From contig JAKOWB010000446.1 in NCBI GenBank assembly GCA_029781795.1, positions 1 to 57,753 on the forward strand: 57,753 bases of DNA. The letters run 5' to 3'. The translations under genes were made by a program, and so were the position numbers. Shown here in pieces: positions 50,790 to 57,753 of this stretch. The stretch's first letter is position 1, and the number at the start of each line of letters is the position of its first letter. This DNA is from Pseudomonadota bacterium (GTDB taxonomy: Bacteria > Pseudomonadota > Alphaproteobacteria > Kiloniellales > JACOMY01). The notes under the pieces are model-generated. The model ran no database searches. It saw nothing but the letters and a program-made list of their open reading frames with translations, and was not told the origin of the DNA.

Positions 50790-52190
50790 CTAGGCGGCCC
50801 GCCAGCGCTGCCAGGGTCGCGCCTGCTGCAGAGCCGCGCCGATGCGCAGCACCGTGGCGTCGTCGTAGCGCCGGCCGACGATCTGCAGCCCGGTCGGCAG
50901 CCCCTCCGCCATGCCCGAGGGGACCTGCAGCGCCGGGCAGCGGCTGATCATGTTGAAGGGGATGGTCATGTCGAGCGTGTGGCTGAGGCCTTGCTCGTCC
51001 ACCCAGTCGCAGTCCAGCTCGTCCAGGCCGATGCGCGGCGCCGTCACCGTCGTGGTCGGGCAGAGGAGGGCGTCGTAGTGCTGGAACAGCGGTGCGATGG
51101 CGAGCCACATGCGGGTGCGGATCTGCCCGATCTCGAAGACCCGCTCGGCCGAGAGCTGCTTCGCCTCGCCGATCAGGCGCACGACGAAAGGGTCCATGTC
51201 CTCGGCCCGCGCCGGCAGGTGCTGGCCGTAGGAAGCGGCGAGGAAGGCGCGCCAGTAGTCGTACATCGCGTCGGTGATGGCGCGGGTCCAGGGCACTTCC
51301 ACCGTCTCGACGACGGCGCCCTGCTGGCGCAGCGCCTCTGCGCTGGCCCCGAGGTTGGCAAGGATCGCCGGCTCCACGGCGAAATAGCCGAGGTTCGGGC
51401 TGAGCGCCAGGCGCAGGCCCTTGAGGTTCGTCTCCAGCGGCAGAGGCACCGGCGGCAGCGGCGGCAGCGAGGCGATGTCACGGTCGTCCGGCCCCTGCGC
51501 GGCGTTGAGGAAGAGCGCGGCGTCCTCCACCGAATGGGCCAGCGGCCCGAAGTGGAAGATGTCGCAGTAGTGCGTGTCGAGGACGTCGAAGGGAATGCGA
51601 CCCAGGCTGGGCTTCAGCCCCACGGTGCCGCACCAGGCCGCCGGCAGGCGCACCGAGCCGCCGGCATCCGAACCCTCGGCCAGCGGCACGCAGCCGGTGG
51701 CGACGGCGACAGCCGAGCCGCCGGAGGAGCCGCCCGGCGTCTGCGTCGGCCGCCAGGGATTGCGCGTGATGCCCCAGAGCTTGCTCTCGGTGAAGCCGGA
51801 GGAGGCGAACTCCGGCGTCGTGGTCTTGCCGACCAGGATGGCGCCCGCCGCGCGCAGCCGCTCGACAATCACCGCGTCCTCGTCCGGCACCCAGTCGGCA
51901 TAGACCTTGGAGCCGAGCGTGGTGCGTCTGCCCCGCGTCTTGGTGCAGTCCTTGTGCGCGATGGGCACGCCGTGCAGCGGCCCGAGCGGCTGGCCGGCCA
52001 TGAGCGTCGCCTCGGCCGCGCGCGCGGCGGCCAGCGCCTCCTCCGGATAGGTGAAGCAGAAGGCGTTGAAGGCCGGCTGGATCGCCGCGATGCGATCCAA
52101 TGCGTCCCGCACCACCTCGACCGGCGAGGCCTGGCGCGACCGGATCAGCCGCGCCAGCTCGCCCGCCGAACGCCCCGCGAGGTCGCCCAC
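50790..52190 (-). CDS. Amidase (amidase signature family)
   Basis: 466 residues with the Ser-cisSer-Lys triad of the amidase signature. The Lys lies in PIAHKDCTKT near 79, the cis-Ser in PGGSSGGSAVAVATG near 153, and the nucleophile in GSDAGGSVRLPA near 177. N-terminal LARLIRSRQASPVEVV is typical. The start is a GTG that begins 1 bp after the stop of the binding-protein gene, so the two are cotranscribed and perhaps coupled. It hydrolyses an amide, possibly of a compound the binding protein brings in, but no permease is present here. Confidence 0.9.
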   Translation of the reverse strand: MGDLAGRSAGELARLIRSRQASPVEVVRDALDRIAAIQPAFNAFCFTYPEEALAAARAAEATLMAGQPLGPLHGVPIAHKDCTKTRGRRTTLGSKVYADWVPDEDAVIVERLRAAGAILVGKTTTPEFASSGFTESKLWGITRNPWRPTQTPGGSSGGSAVAVATGCVPLAEGSDAGGSVRLPAAWCGTVGLKPSLGRIPFDVLDTHYCDIFHFGPLAHSVEDAALFLNAAQGPDDRDIASLPPLPPVPLPLETNLKGLRLALSPNLGYFAVEPAILANLGASAEALRQQGAVVETVEVPWTRAITDAMYDYWRAFLAASYGQHLPARAEDMDPFVVRLIGEAKQLSAERVFEIGQIRTRMWLAIAPLFQHYDALLCPTTTVTAPRIGLDELDCDWVDEQGLSHTLDMTIPFNMISRCPALQVPSGMAEGLPTGLQIVGRRYDDATVLRIGAALQQARPWQRWRAA

Positions 52191-52191
52191 G

Positions 52192-53316
52192 TCAGAGGCC
52201 GCCCTTCACCTCGAGCAGCATCTGGCCATACTTCTCGCGCAGCGAGTCCTCGATCGGCTGGAACAGCACGCCCTTGGTGAAGAGCGTCGCCGGGTCGGCC
52301 ATGCCGACATCGGCCAGCACCGTGGGCTCGATGTTGGCGAAGGACTTCATGTTGGAGTGGCCGAGGCCGAGGGTGCGGATCAGCCACTCGCCGGACTCCG
52401 GCGACTGCATGGCATTGATCAGGTCGTAGATCGCCTCTTCGGGGCCGGGATGATCCTTCAGCACCATGAGGCCACAGGCGTAGGTCAGGATGCCCTCTTT
52501 CGGCAGCATGTATTCGACCGGGATGCCCTGTGCCTTCAGCGGGGCGACGGAGAAGGGCCAGGCGTAGCTGGCGATGATCTCGCCGGTGGCGAGGCCCTGT
52601 TCGATCGAGGAGACATCGGTCCAGTAGCTGCGCAATACCTTGCGCTGCTCCAGCATCAGCGCCTTCACCTGGGCCAGTTCCGCGTCGTTCATGGCAAAGG
52701 GATCGGGCACGCCGGCCACCAGGGCGGCAACGATCACGGCGCCGTCGACCGCGTCGAACACGCCCAGACGCCCGGCGTACTTCGGATCGAAGAGGATCTT
52801 CCAGGAATTGTTCTCCGGCCCGGCGTACTCGGGCGCGAGGTCGGTGCGGAACAGTACCGAGGAGGTACCCCACTCCCAGGGGAAGAACCAGATTCCGGCC
52901 TCGTCGCGGCTGTCGGGGATGTCCTTCAGTTCGGGCCAGAGGTCGGCGTAGTGCTCGAGACGCGCGGTATCCAGTGCCTTGAAGAGGCCGGAGCGGCGCC
53001 AGCGACCGACCGAGTAGTTGCAGGGATGCGAGACGTCGGGCGTGAAGCCGGCGCGCATCTTGGTCAGGCCCTCTTCTTCCTCGCCGAAGATGGTGAAGTC
53101 GGGCGTGCCGCCGTACTTGGCGACGTAGGCCGGCATGGCCTCGGGCGTGTCGTAGCCGACCCAGGTCATGAAGGTGATCTCGCCCGCGGCACGTGCCCGG
53201 CGCGGTACGAGAGGCAGGGCCGCCAGCGCCAGTCCGGATGCGCCCAGCGCTGCCACCAGTTGGCGTCTGGAGATCGCACGATCGGCGATACGAGCGGTCA
53301 GGTCCTTTATGTCCAA
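52192..53316 (-). CDS. Tat-exported extracellular solute-binding protein (PotD-like)
   Basis: 374 residues. The TTG start at 53316 is fixed by AGGAGGAGGG just upstream. A twin-arginine signal follows: DRAISRRQLVAALGASGLAL, cleaved near ARAAG about residue 43. The mature part has the two-lobe spermidine/putrescine-type binding fold (FMTWVGYDTPEAM near 50, VSHPCNYSVGRWRRSGLFK near 97, YAWPFSVAPLKAQGIPVEYM near 249). Such proteins deliver polyamines or related cations to ABC permeases. Here only an amidase follows, and no permease or ATPase. The ligand may be an amide or amine. Confidence 0.85.
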   Translation of the reverse strand: MDIKDLTARIADRAISRRQLVAALGASGLALAALPLVPRRARAAGEITFMTWVGYDTPEAMPAYVAKYGGTPDFTIFGEEEEGLTKMRAGFTPDVSHPCNYSVGRWRRSGLFKALDTARLEHYADLWPELKDIPDSRDEAGIWFFPWEWGTSSVLFRTDLAPEYAGPENNSWKILFDPKYAGRLGVFDAVDGAVIVAALVAGVPDPFAMNDAELAQVKALMLEQRKVLRSYWTDVSSIEQGLATGEIIASYAWPFSVAPLKAQGIPVEYMLPKEGILTYACGLMVLKDHPGPEEAIYDLINAMQSPESGEWLIRTLGLGHSNMKSFANIEPTVLADVGMADPATLFTKGVLFQPIEDSLREKYGQMLLEVKGGL

Positions 53317-53351
53317 CGCACCCTCCTCCTGAAAGAAGTGATTTTCATCGC

Positions 53352-53361
53352 TGTGATCACA
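53352..53361. promoter_or_regulatory. Perfect 10-bp palindrome upstream of the binding-protein gene
   Basis: TGTGATCACA, 36 bp before the TTG start of the solute-binding protein. It does not extend further and is not spaced like a CRP site; it may be a short operator. Confidence 0.25.
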
Positions 53362-53508
53362 CCGCGTTTGGTCTCTCGATGCAATGCGGAAAAAATTGAT
53401 TTGTAACAGACCTTTGGTCATCGCGGCGGTGCCGTTCATGGCCATTGCGAATGCGACCAATAGGCAAAAATTCCTTTTGTTTTGGAGCCCGTATTGATAG
53501 GAGAATAC

Positions 53509-54639
53509 ATGAATACTCGGCCTTCGCTCGGCGGCGGCACTCCCGACTTCCCTAGGGGTTCCACCATGCGAAAAGCGCTTCTCATCTCATCGTGTCTGCC
53601 GCTCGTCGCCCTGCTGGCATACGGCAATGCGCTGAGAGCGGAGCCGATTGGCAATGTCTCCAAAGTGGAAGTGTCCGCCTTCGGTACGCCTCCGGGTACC
53701 AGCGAGCGCGATCTGCAGGTTGGTCTCTCCGTCGTGCAGGACGAGCTGCTGCGGACGGTCATCGGTGGTGGCGTCAGCGTGACCTTTGCCGATGGAACGA
53801 GTTTCCACCTGGGCAGCGACAGCATCGCGACCCTCGACCAGTTCCTCTACGACCCGGCCAATACCGGCGGTGGGCTGCAGCTCGGCGAGGGCGTCTTCCG
53901 CTTCATCGGCAGTGGCGGTGCGCACGAGGAACTGCAGGTCGTCACCTCGACCTCGGTCATCGGCATCCGCGGCACCGACCTCGTGATCATCAACAAGGAA
54001 GGGAAGGGAACCGTCGTCGGTCTCGCCTCCGGATCGATCGTCGTTTCCGGCAAGGCTTCCGGCACGACGGTCGAGGCGGTGCCGGGCCAGATCGCCATCG
54101 TGGACCCGACGGGCACCCAGGTGGCCTTGCGCTCCGCGCCTGTGCGCCCGGAAGATCTGCCCTGCTGGCTCTCGCGCGACCCCTACATCTGCAAAGCTGG
54201 TGTGGCAGCTTCCGCCGCCGCGGCCAGCACCGCGTCCGAGGCTTTCTCGGGCGAGGCTTCGGCCGACGCCAGCAGCGCCGGCCCTGGGCCAGGCCCCGGT
54301 CCGGGCAGCAGTGGCACAGGTGGCGGCCAAAGCGGCGACGACGGTGGTGGCGATGATGGCGGTGGTGATGACGGCGGCGGTGACGACGGCGGTGGTGACG
54401 ACGGCGGCGGTGACGACGGCGGTGGTGACGACGGCGGCGATGCCGGCGGCGATGCTGGCGACGACGGCAACAACGGCCACGGCGATGACCCCGACGGTGC
54501 GGATTCCGGCAATCCCGGCAGCCCCGGCGGGCCCGGCAGCAACGGCAATGGCGGCGTCGGGGGCGGCAATGGGGGCGGCAACGGTGGTGGCAACGGGGGC
54601 GGCGGCGGGGGTGGCAACGGTGGTGGCAACGGCGGCTGA
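53509..54639 (+). CDS. FecR-domain exported protein with Gly/Asp repeat tail
   Basis: 376 residues. A signal peptide (LLISSCLPLVALLAYGNALRA) is followed by a FecR domain (about 70-215): LRTVIGGGVSVTFADGTSFH, LGEGVFRFIGS and TSTSVIGIRGTDLVIINKEG. A CWLSRDPYICKAG segment with two Cys comes next. The tail is seven GDDGG units and then Gly/Asn runs, probably flexible and calcium-binding-like. The ATG at 53509 follows AGGAG by 5 nt; an ATG at 53566 (AGGGG upstream) is an alternative with a more usual signal peptide. The CHASE2 cyclase starts 18 bp downstream; FecR-cyclase pairs are common in alphaproteobacteria. Confidence 0.83.
   Translation: MNTRPSLGGGTPDFPRGSTMRKALLISSCLPLVALLAYGNALRAEPIGNVSKVEVSAFGTPPGTSERDLQVGLSVVQDELLRTVIGGGVSVTFADGTSFHLGSDSIATLDQFLYDPANTGGGLQLGEGVFRFIGSGGAHEELQVVTSTSVIGIRGTDLVIINKEGKGTVVGLASGSIVVSGKASGTTVEAVPGQIAIVDPTGTQVALRSAPVRPEDLPCWLSRDPYICKAGVAASAAAASTASEAFSGEASADASSAGPGPGPGPGSSGTGGGQSGDDGGGDDGGGDDGGGDDGGGDDGGGDDGGGDDGGDAGGDAGDDGNNGHGDDPDGADSGNPGSPGGPGSNGNGGVGGGNGGGNGGGNGGGGGGGNGGGNGG
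54334..54438 (+). repeat. 15-bp tandem repeat encoding GDDGG units
   Basis: Seven in-frame copies of a GGTGACGACGGCGGT-like 15-mer, with third-position differences that alternate GGC and GGT. The repeat number could change by slippage without shifting the frame. Confidence 0.85.
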
Positions 54640-54657
54640 TCGCCGCCCGGCCGGCCC

Positions 54658-56868
54658 ATGCAGCTGATCGGATCGAGGCTTCCGGCCTTCCTCCTGCTCT
54701 GCCTTGCACTGGTCTTGAAACTCGGAGAGCCACGGGTCATGCAGAGCCTGCGGCATTCCGTCTTCGACCTCTATCAGCGCATCTATCCGCGCGAGTACGT
54801 GGAGGCCGGTGTCCGCATCGTCGACATCGACGACGAGACCCTGGCGCGGGTTGGCCAGTGGCCCTGGTCGCGCCTGCGCGTCGCCCAGCTGGTCATGCGC
54901 CTGAAGCAGGCAGGTGTCGCGGCCATCGGCTTCGACATGGTCTTCGCGGAACCCGACCGCCTGTCGGCCGAGGGCGTCATCGGCGACCTGAGCGGCCTGC
55001 TGGACGAGCAGCAGATGCGGCGTCTGTCCGAGGCGCTGCCCTCCAGCGATGCGGGCTTGGCGAAGGCGTTGGCGGCCTCGCCCTCGGTGCTGGGTTTCGT
55101 GCTGGTCGGCAAGGACACCGGCTCGACTCCTGCCAAGCGTTGGGGCATTGGCAGTTCGGGCGACGATCCGCGCCACTTCCTGCGCCCCTTCGCTGGGGCA
55201 ATCGTCAACCTGCCCGTGCTGGAGCAGGCCGCGAAAGGCAACGGCAGCTTCAACGCCATTCCGGACGAGGATGGTGTCATCAGGCGCGTGTTCCTGATGT
55301 TCCGCCTCGGCGACCAGGTTCTGCCGTCGCTCTCGATGGAGCTGCTGCGGGTCGCACAGGGCGCGTCCACCTATCTCATCAAGTCGTCCGGGGCGAGCGG
55401 CAGCGAGTCTTTCGGCGCATCCACCGGCATCACCGCGGTCAAGATCGGCGCGGTGGAGGTGCAGACCGATGCCGAGGGCGCGGTCTGGCTTCACTTCACC
55501 GGCCCCCGCCCGGAACGCTTCGTGCCGGCGTGGCAGGTACTCGACGGTACGGCCGACGTTTCGAAGCTGCGCAACCACATCGTTCTCATTGGCACCTCGG
55601 CGGCGGGATTGAAGGACCAGCGGGCCTCGCCACTCGACCCGGCCGGGCCGGGTGTCGAGGTTCATGCACAGGCGCTCGAGCAGTTGCTGATCGGCGAGCG
55701 CCTGGTCCGGCCCGACTGGGCTGTGGGCGCCGAGGTGGTGTTCATCGCGCTGATGGGCGGGCTGCTCGTCATCTTCATGCCGCGCATGTCGCCGGGCACC
55801 TGCCTTGTCGTTGGCATTGCCTCGGTGGCGGCGGCCTTTGGCGGCTCGCTTGCCGCCTTCCGCGAAGGCGGGCTGCTGTTCGACCCGCTGATGCCGGCGG
55901 CAGCGGTCTTGCTGATCTATGTCGCCGGCAGCTACAGCGGCTATGTCCGCACCGCGGCGGAACGCTCGCGCGTGCGGCAGGCCTTCTCGCTCTACCTGGC
56001 GCCCGAGATGGTGAAGACGCTGGCGCGCAGCGGCTCGCGCCTCGAGCTCGGCGGCAAGATGCGCGACCTGACGGTGATGTTCACCGACATTCGCCGCTTC
56101 TCGACCCTGTCGCAACGCCTGACGCCGCCGGAACTGACGACGCTGCTGAATCGCTTCTTCACGCCGATGACCGAGGCGATCCAGGACCAGCGCGGCACGA
56201 TCGACAAGTACATCGGCGACTGCATCATGGCCTTCTGGAACGCGCCGCTGGACGACAGCGAGCACGCGGTACATGCCTGCCGTTCCGCCCTGGAGATGCT
56301 GAAGCGCGTGCAGAAGCTGGAGGAAGAGCTGCGGAGCGAGGACGAGGCGCTGAAGCTCAGCGACTTCAACTTCCGTATCGGTATCGGCCTCAACAGCGGC
56401 AACTGCCTGGTCGGCAACATGGGCTCCGAGCAGCGTTTCAACTACTCGGCCATCGGCCACGCGGTGAACACGGCGCAGCGCATCGAGGCGCAGTGCAAGG
56501 TCTATGGCATCGAGCTGCTGGTCAGCGAGTCGACGGCAACCGGCGCGCCGGATCTGGCTTTCCTCGAGGTCGACCGCGTCGTGTTGCCGGGCGCGGAGAC
56601 GGCGACGACCATCTTTGCCCTGGTCGGCGACGAGACGGTTGCCCAGAGCGCCGACTTCAAGCGCTGGCGCGAGTCCCACGACATCATGCTGGCCCGCTAC
56701 CGCGCCGGGGACTTCGCCGCGGTCGAGGAGCTGGCGCTGGCCGCGCGCCGCAATGCCAACGACCGGCATCGGCCGCTCTACGAGGTCTACCGCGCGCGGA
56801 GCCGGGCCTTTGCCGAATCGCCGCCCGGACCGGATTGGGACGGCATCCACCATTCCAAGGAGAAGTAG
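54658..56868 (+). CDS. CHASE2-domain class III adenylate/guanylate cyclase
   Basis: 736 residues. An N-terminal membrane anchor is followed by a periplasmic CHASE2 sensor (about 45-360; VRIVDIDDETLARVGQWPWS, FDMVFAEPD, HIVLIGTSAAGLKDQRASPL) and two to three helices near 365-440. The cyclase domain has metal Asp in VMFTDIRRFSTLS near 480 and KYIGDCIMAFWNAP near 521, and the ribose/triphosphate Asn/Arg in HAVNTAQRIE near 604. Where relatives commonly have IGDAVN this protein has IGHAVN. It starts 18 bp after the FecR gene, so the exported FecR protein may act on the sensor. Product, cAMP or cGMP, is not decided. Confidence 0.88.
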   Translation: MQLIGSRLPAFLLLCLALVLKLGEPRVMQSLRHSVFDLYQRIYPREYVEAGVRIVDIDDETLARVGQWPWSRLRVAQLVMRLKQAGVAAIGFDMVFAEPDRLSAEGVIGDLSGLLDEQQMRRLSEALPSSDAGLAKALAASPSVLGFVLVGKDTGSTPAKRWGIGSSGDDPRHFLRPFAGAIVNLPVLEQAAKGNGSFNAIPDEDGVIRRVFLMFRLGDQVLPSLSMELLRVAQGASTYLIKSSGASGSESFGASTGITAVKIGAVEVQTDAEGAVWLHFTGPRPERFVPAWQVLDGTADVSKLRNHIVLIGTSAAGLKDQRASPLDPAGPGVEVHAQALEQLLIGERLVRPDWAVGAEVVFIALMGGLLVIFMPRMSPGTCLVVGIASVAAAFGGSLAAFREGGLLFDPLMPAAAVLLIYVAGSYSGYVRTAAERSRVRQAFSLYLAPEMVKTLARSGSRLELGGKMRDLTVMFTDIRRFSTLSQRLTPPELTTLLNRFFTPMTEAIQDQRGTIDKYIGDCIMAFWNAPLDDSEHAVHACRSALEMLKRVQKLEEELRSEDEALKLSDFNFRIGIGLNSGNCLVGNMGSEQRFNYSAIGHAVNTAQRIEAQCKVYGIELLVSESTATGAPDLAFLEVDRVVLPGAETATTIFALVGDETVAQSADFKRWRESHDIMLARYRAGDFAAVEELALAARRNANDRHRPLYEVYRARSRAFAESPPGPDWDGIHHSKEK

Positions 56869-56875
56869 GGCTCCG

Positions 56876-56895
56876 CCGCCCGTGCTTGCGGGCGG
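56876..56895 (+). terminator. Hairpin after the cyclase gene
   Basis: CCGCCCG and CGGGCGG pair over 7 bp around a 6-nt loop, 7 bp after the stop. No T-run follows, so termination is possible but unproven. Confidence 0.4.
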
Positions 56896-56945
56896 TGGCG
56901 GTGGGCGCTAGGCATGCCGCTGCGGACCGCCAAAGAAGCGCGAGC

Positions 56946-57753
56946 ATGCGATCGAGCCTGAAAGCCCCGCCTGCCTGGGTACTCTATCTCCTGGTGGCCC
57001 TGCTGGCGCTGCTGCTGCCGCTGCCATTCCTTGGCCAGACGCCGCTGTCCTACGTCGAGGTGCTGACCGCGGAGTCGCTGGAGCTCTCGGCGCGCGGCCT
57101 GATCGAGCATCGCCTGGCCGGCGCCCATACACCGACATGGTATCTCCTGCTGAAGGCTCTCGGCCTCGCCTATCAGCCGGAGTGGCTGCTCCGCTTGCCC
57201 TCCACGCTGGCACACGGCGCCACCGCGTTGCTGGCAGCGGCGGTCGGGCGCCGAATGGCTGGACGGCCTGGACTGCTCGCGGCCGGCCTGCTGCTCGCCC
57301 TGCAGCCGATCCTGCTGGAGTTCGCCAACTATGCGCGCCCCTATGCCGCGCTCATGGCGGCCTCGCTTTGGATGCTGCTGTCCACGTCGGCACTGGCAGA
57401 CCGGCCGCGCCTGGCCGTCGCGGCGCTGAAGGTGCGCGGCGGCAGCGCTCCGGCGCTGCGGCGGATGCGCTGGCTCTGGTTCCAGGCCAGCTTGGCGCCG
57501 CTGCTTGCCGCCAGTCTGCTGCCGCTCGGGATGCTGGTCTGGGGGCTGCTCGACGTCACGCTGCTCACCTGGCTCTGGCTGCAGGCGGGGAGCGGCCGCC
57601 GGGCGAGGCGACGCCTGGCGGGACGCCTGCTGTTGGCGCGACTCTTGCCGGTCCTGCTTGCGGCGGTCGGCTACACGGCGCTCTACGCCGCCTTCGACCG
57701 CCTGGCCGGGCACTACTGGCCGAAGCCGCTCAGCTTCTCGGTGGCCCTCCAGG
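56946..57753 (+). CDS. GT39-like membrane glycosyltransferase, 5' part (cut by window edge)
   Basis: 269 codons to the window end without a stop. Hydrophobic helices alternate with short loops. The first loop after helix 1 has TPLSYVEVLTAESLELS, an acidic periplasmic loop, then TPTWYLLLKALGL and LLEFANYARPYAALMA. The xYARPYAxL segment is typical of PMT/ArnT-type (GT39) and related GT-C transferases that move sugars from polyprenyl phosphate carriers. The ribosome site is weak, so the start is tentative. It lies 77 bp behind the cyclase gene. Acceptor unknown. Confidence 0.62.
   Translation, partial: MRSSLKAPPAWVLYLLVALLALLLPLPFLGQTPLSYVEVLTAESLELSARGLIEHRLAGAHTPTWYLLLKALGLAYQPEWLLRLPSTLAHGATALLAAAVGRRMAGRPGLLAAGLLLALQPILLEFANYARPYAALMAASLWMLLSTSALADRPRLAVAALKVRGGSAPALRRMRWLWFQASLAPLLAASLLPLGMLVWGLLDVTLLTWLWLQAGSGRRARRRLAGRLLLARLLPVLLAAVGYTALYAAFDRLAGHYWPKPLSFSVALQ

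Noticed and set aside
49737..52280. 847-codon plus-strand open frame
   Set aside because: Antisense shadow of cbpA and the amidase gene; composition is low-complexity Arg/Leu/Ala/Gly.
54334..54438. CRISPR-like regular repeats
   Set aside because: The unit is 15 bp without spacers, in frame and codes for GDDGG; it is a protein repeat.
53587..56853. 1088-codon minus-strand open frame
   Set aside because: Antisense shadow of the FecR and CHASE2 cyclase genes, both of which have family motifs in order.

Overview
The window reads as a chromosomal stretch of a high-GC alphaproteobacterium, most likely near the Rhodospirillales (inference). The pointers are strong G/C at third codon positions, many ATGA/GTGA overlaps, a SAM-II-type riboswitch before a metY-like gene, and housekeeping families typical of that class (CbpA/CbpM, FecR with a CHASE2 cyclase, isobutyryl-CoA dehydrogenase, LigD polymerase).

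Left part (1-21.7 kb). A truncated EamA exporter stands divergent from an ornithine/lysine decarboxylase and an alpha/beta hydrolase. Next come a 2OG-Fe(II) oxygenase, a formate/nitrite-type channel, a double GT61 (DUF563) glycosyltransferase, a 1-Cys peroxiredoxin, a second 2OG oxygenase, an exported hydratase-like protein and a second GT61 gene. A sulfur block follows: metY behind a SAM-II riboswitch and attenuator, then after a JmjC ribosomal-oxygenase-like gene, an acyl-CoA dehydrogenase and a GST, the overlapping cbs and cystathionine gamma-lyase pair. Together these handle homocysteine formation from O-acetylhomoserine and its conversion to cysteine. A sulfotransferase/GNAT pair, cytochrome b561, cytochrome c' and a DUF1194 protein lead up to a tRNA-Glu gene.

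Island (21.79-34.02 kb). The 3' end of tRNA-Glu is repeated exactly (17 bp) 12.2 kb downstream, next to a tyrosine integrase. Paired 11-bp repeats with the same 13-bp spacing lie about 62 bp inside each end and look like integrase arm sites. Cargo near the tRNA includes an AT-rich DUF6602 nuclease-like gene, two small membrane proteins and a serine recombinase under a promoter flanked by a palindrome. A rightward gene train follows. It includes proteins resembling a T7-like small terminase subunit, an HTH regulator, a zinc-motif protein, a capsid-assembly-like protein and an internal-virion-like protein. No portal, large terminase, major capsid, tail tube or lysis gene is visible. I infer a phage-satellite-like element or a strongly reduced podovirus prophage; this is the most interesting part of the window.

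Right part (34-57.8 kb). A stand-alone LigD polymerase domain is followed by a tight leftward operon: TPP-dependent pyruvate-oxidase-like enzyme, mandelate-racemase/enolase-superfamily dehydratase, a fused FAD/Fe-S 2-hydroxyacid dehydrogenase, a GH15 glucoamylase-like enzyme and YihY. It is divergent from a PPC (DUF296) protein and an SDR. Then come a quinone reductase, a TPR lipoprotein-like exported protein, a YpfJ metallopeptidase, a ChrR-like cupin, CbpM/CbpA, an amidase with a Tat-exported PotD-like binding protein, a FecR protein with a Gly/Asp repeat tail, a CHASE2 adenylate/guanylate cyclase, and the start of a GT39-like membrane glycosyltransferase cut by the window end.
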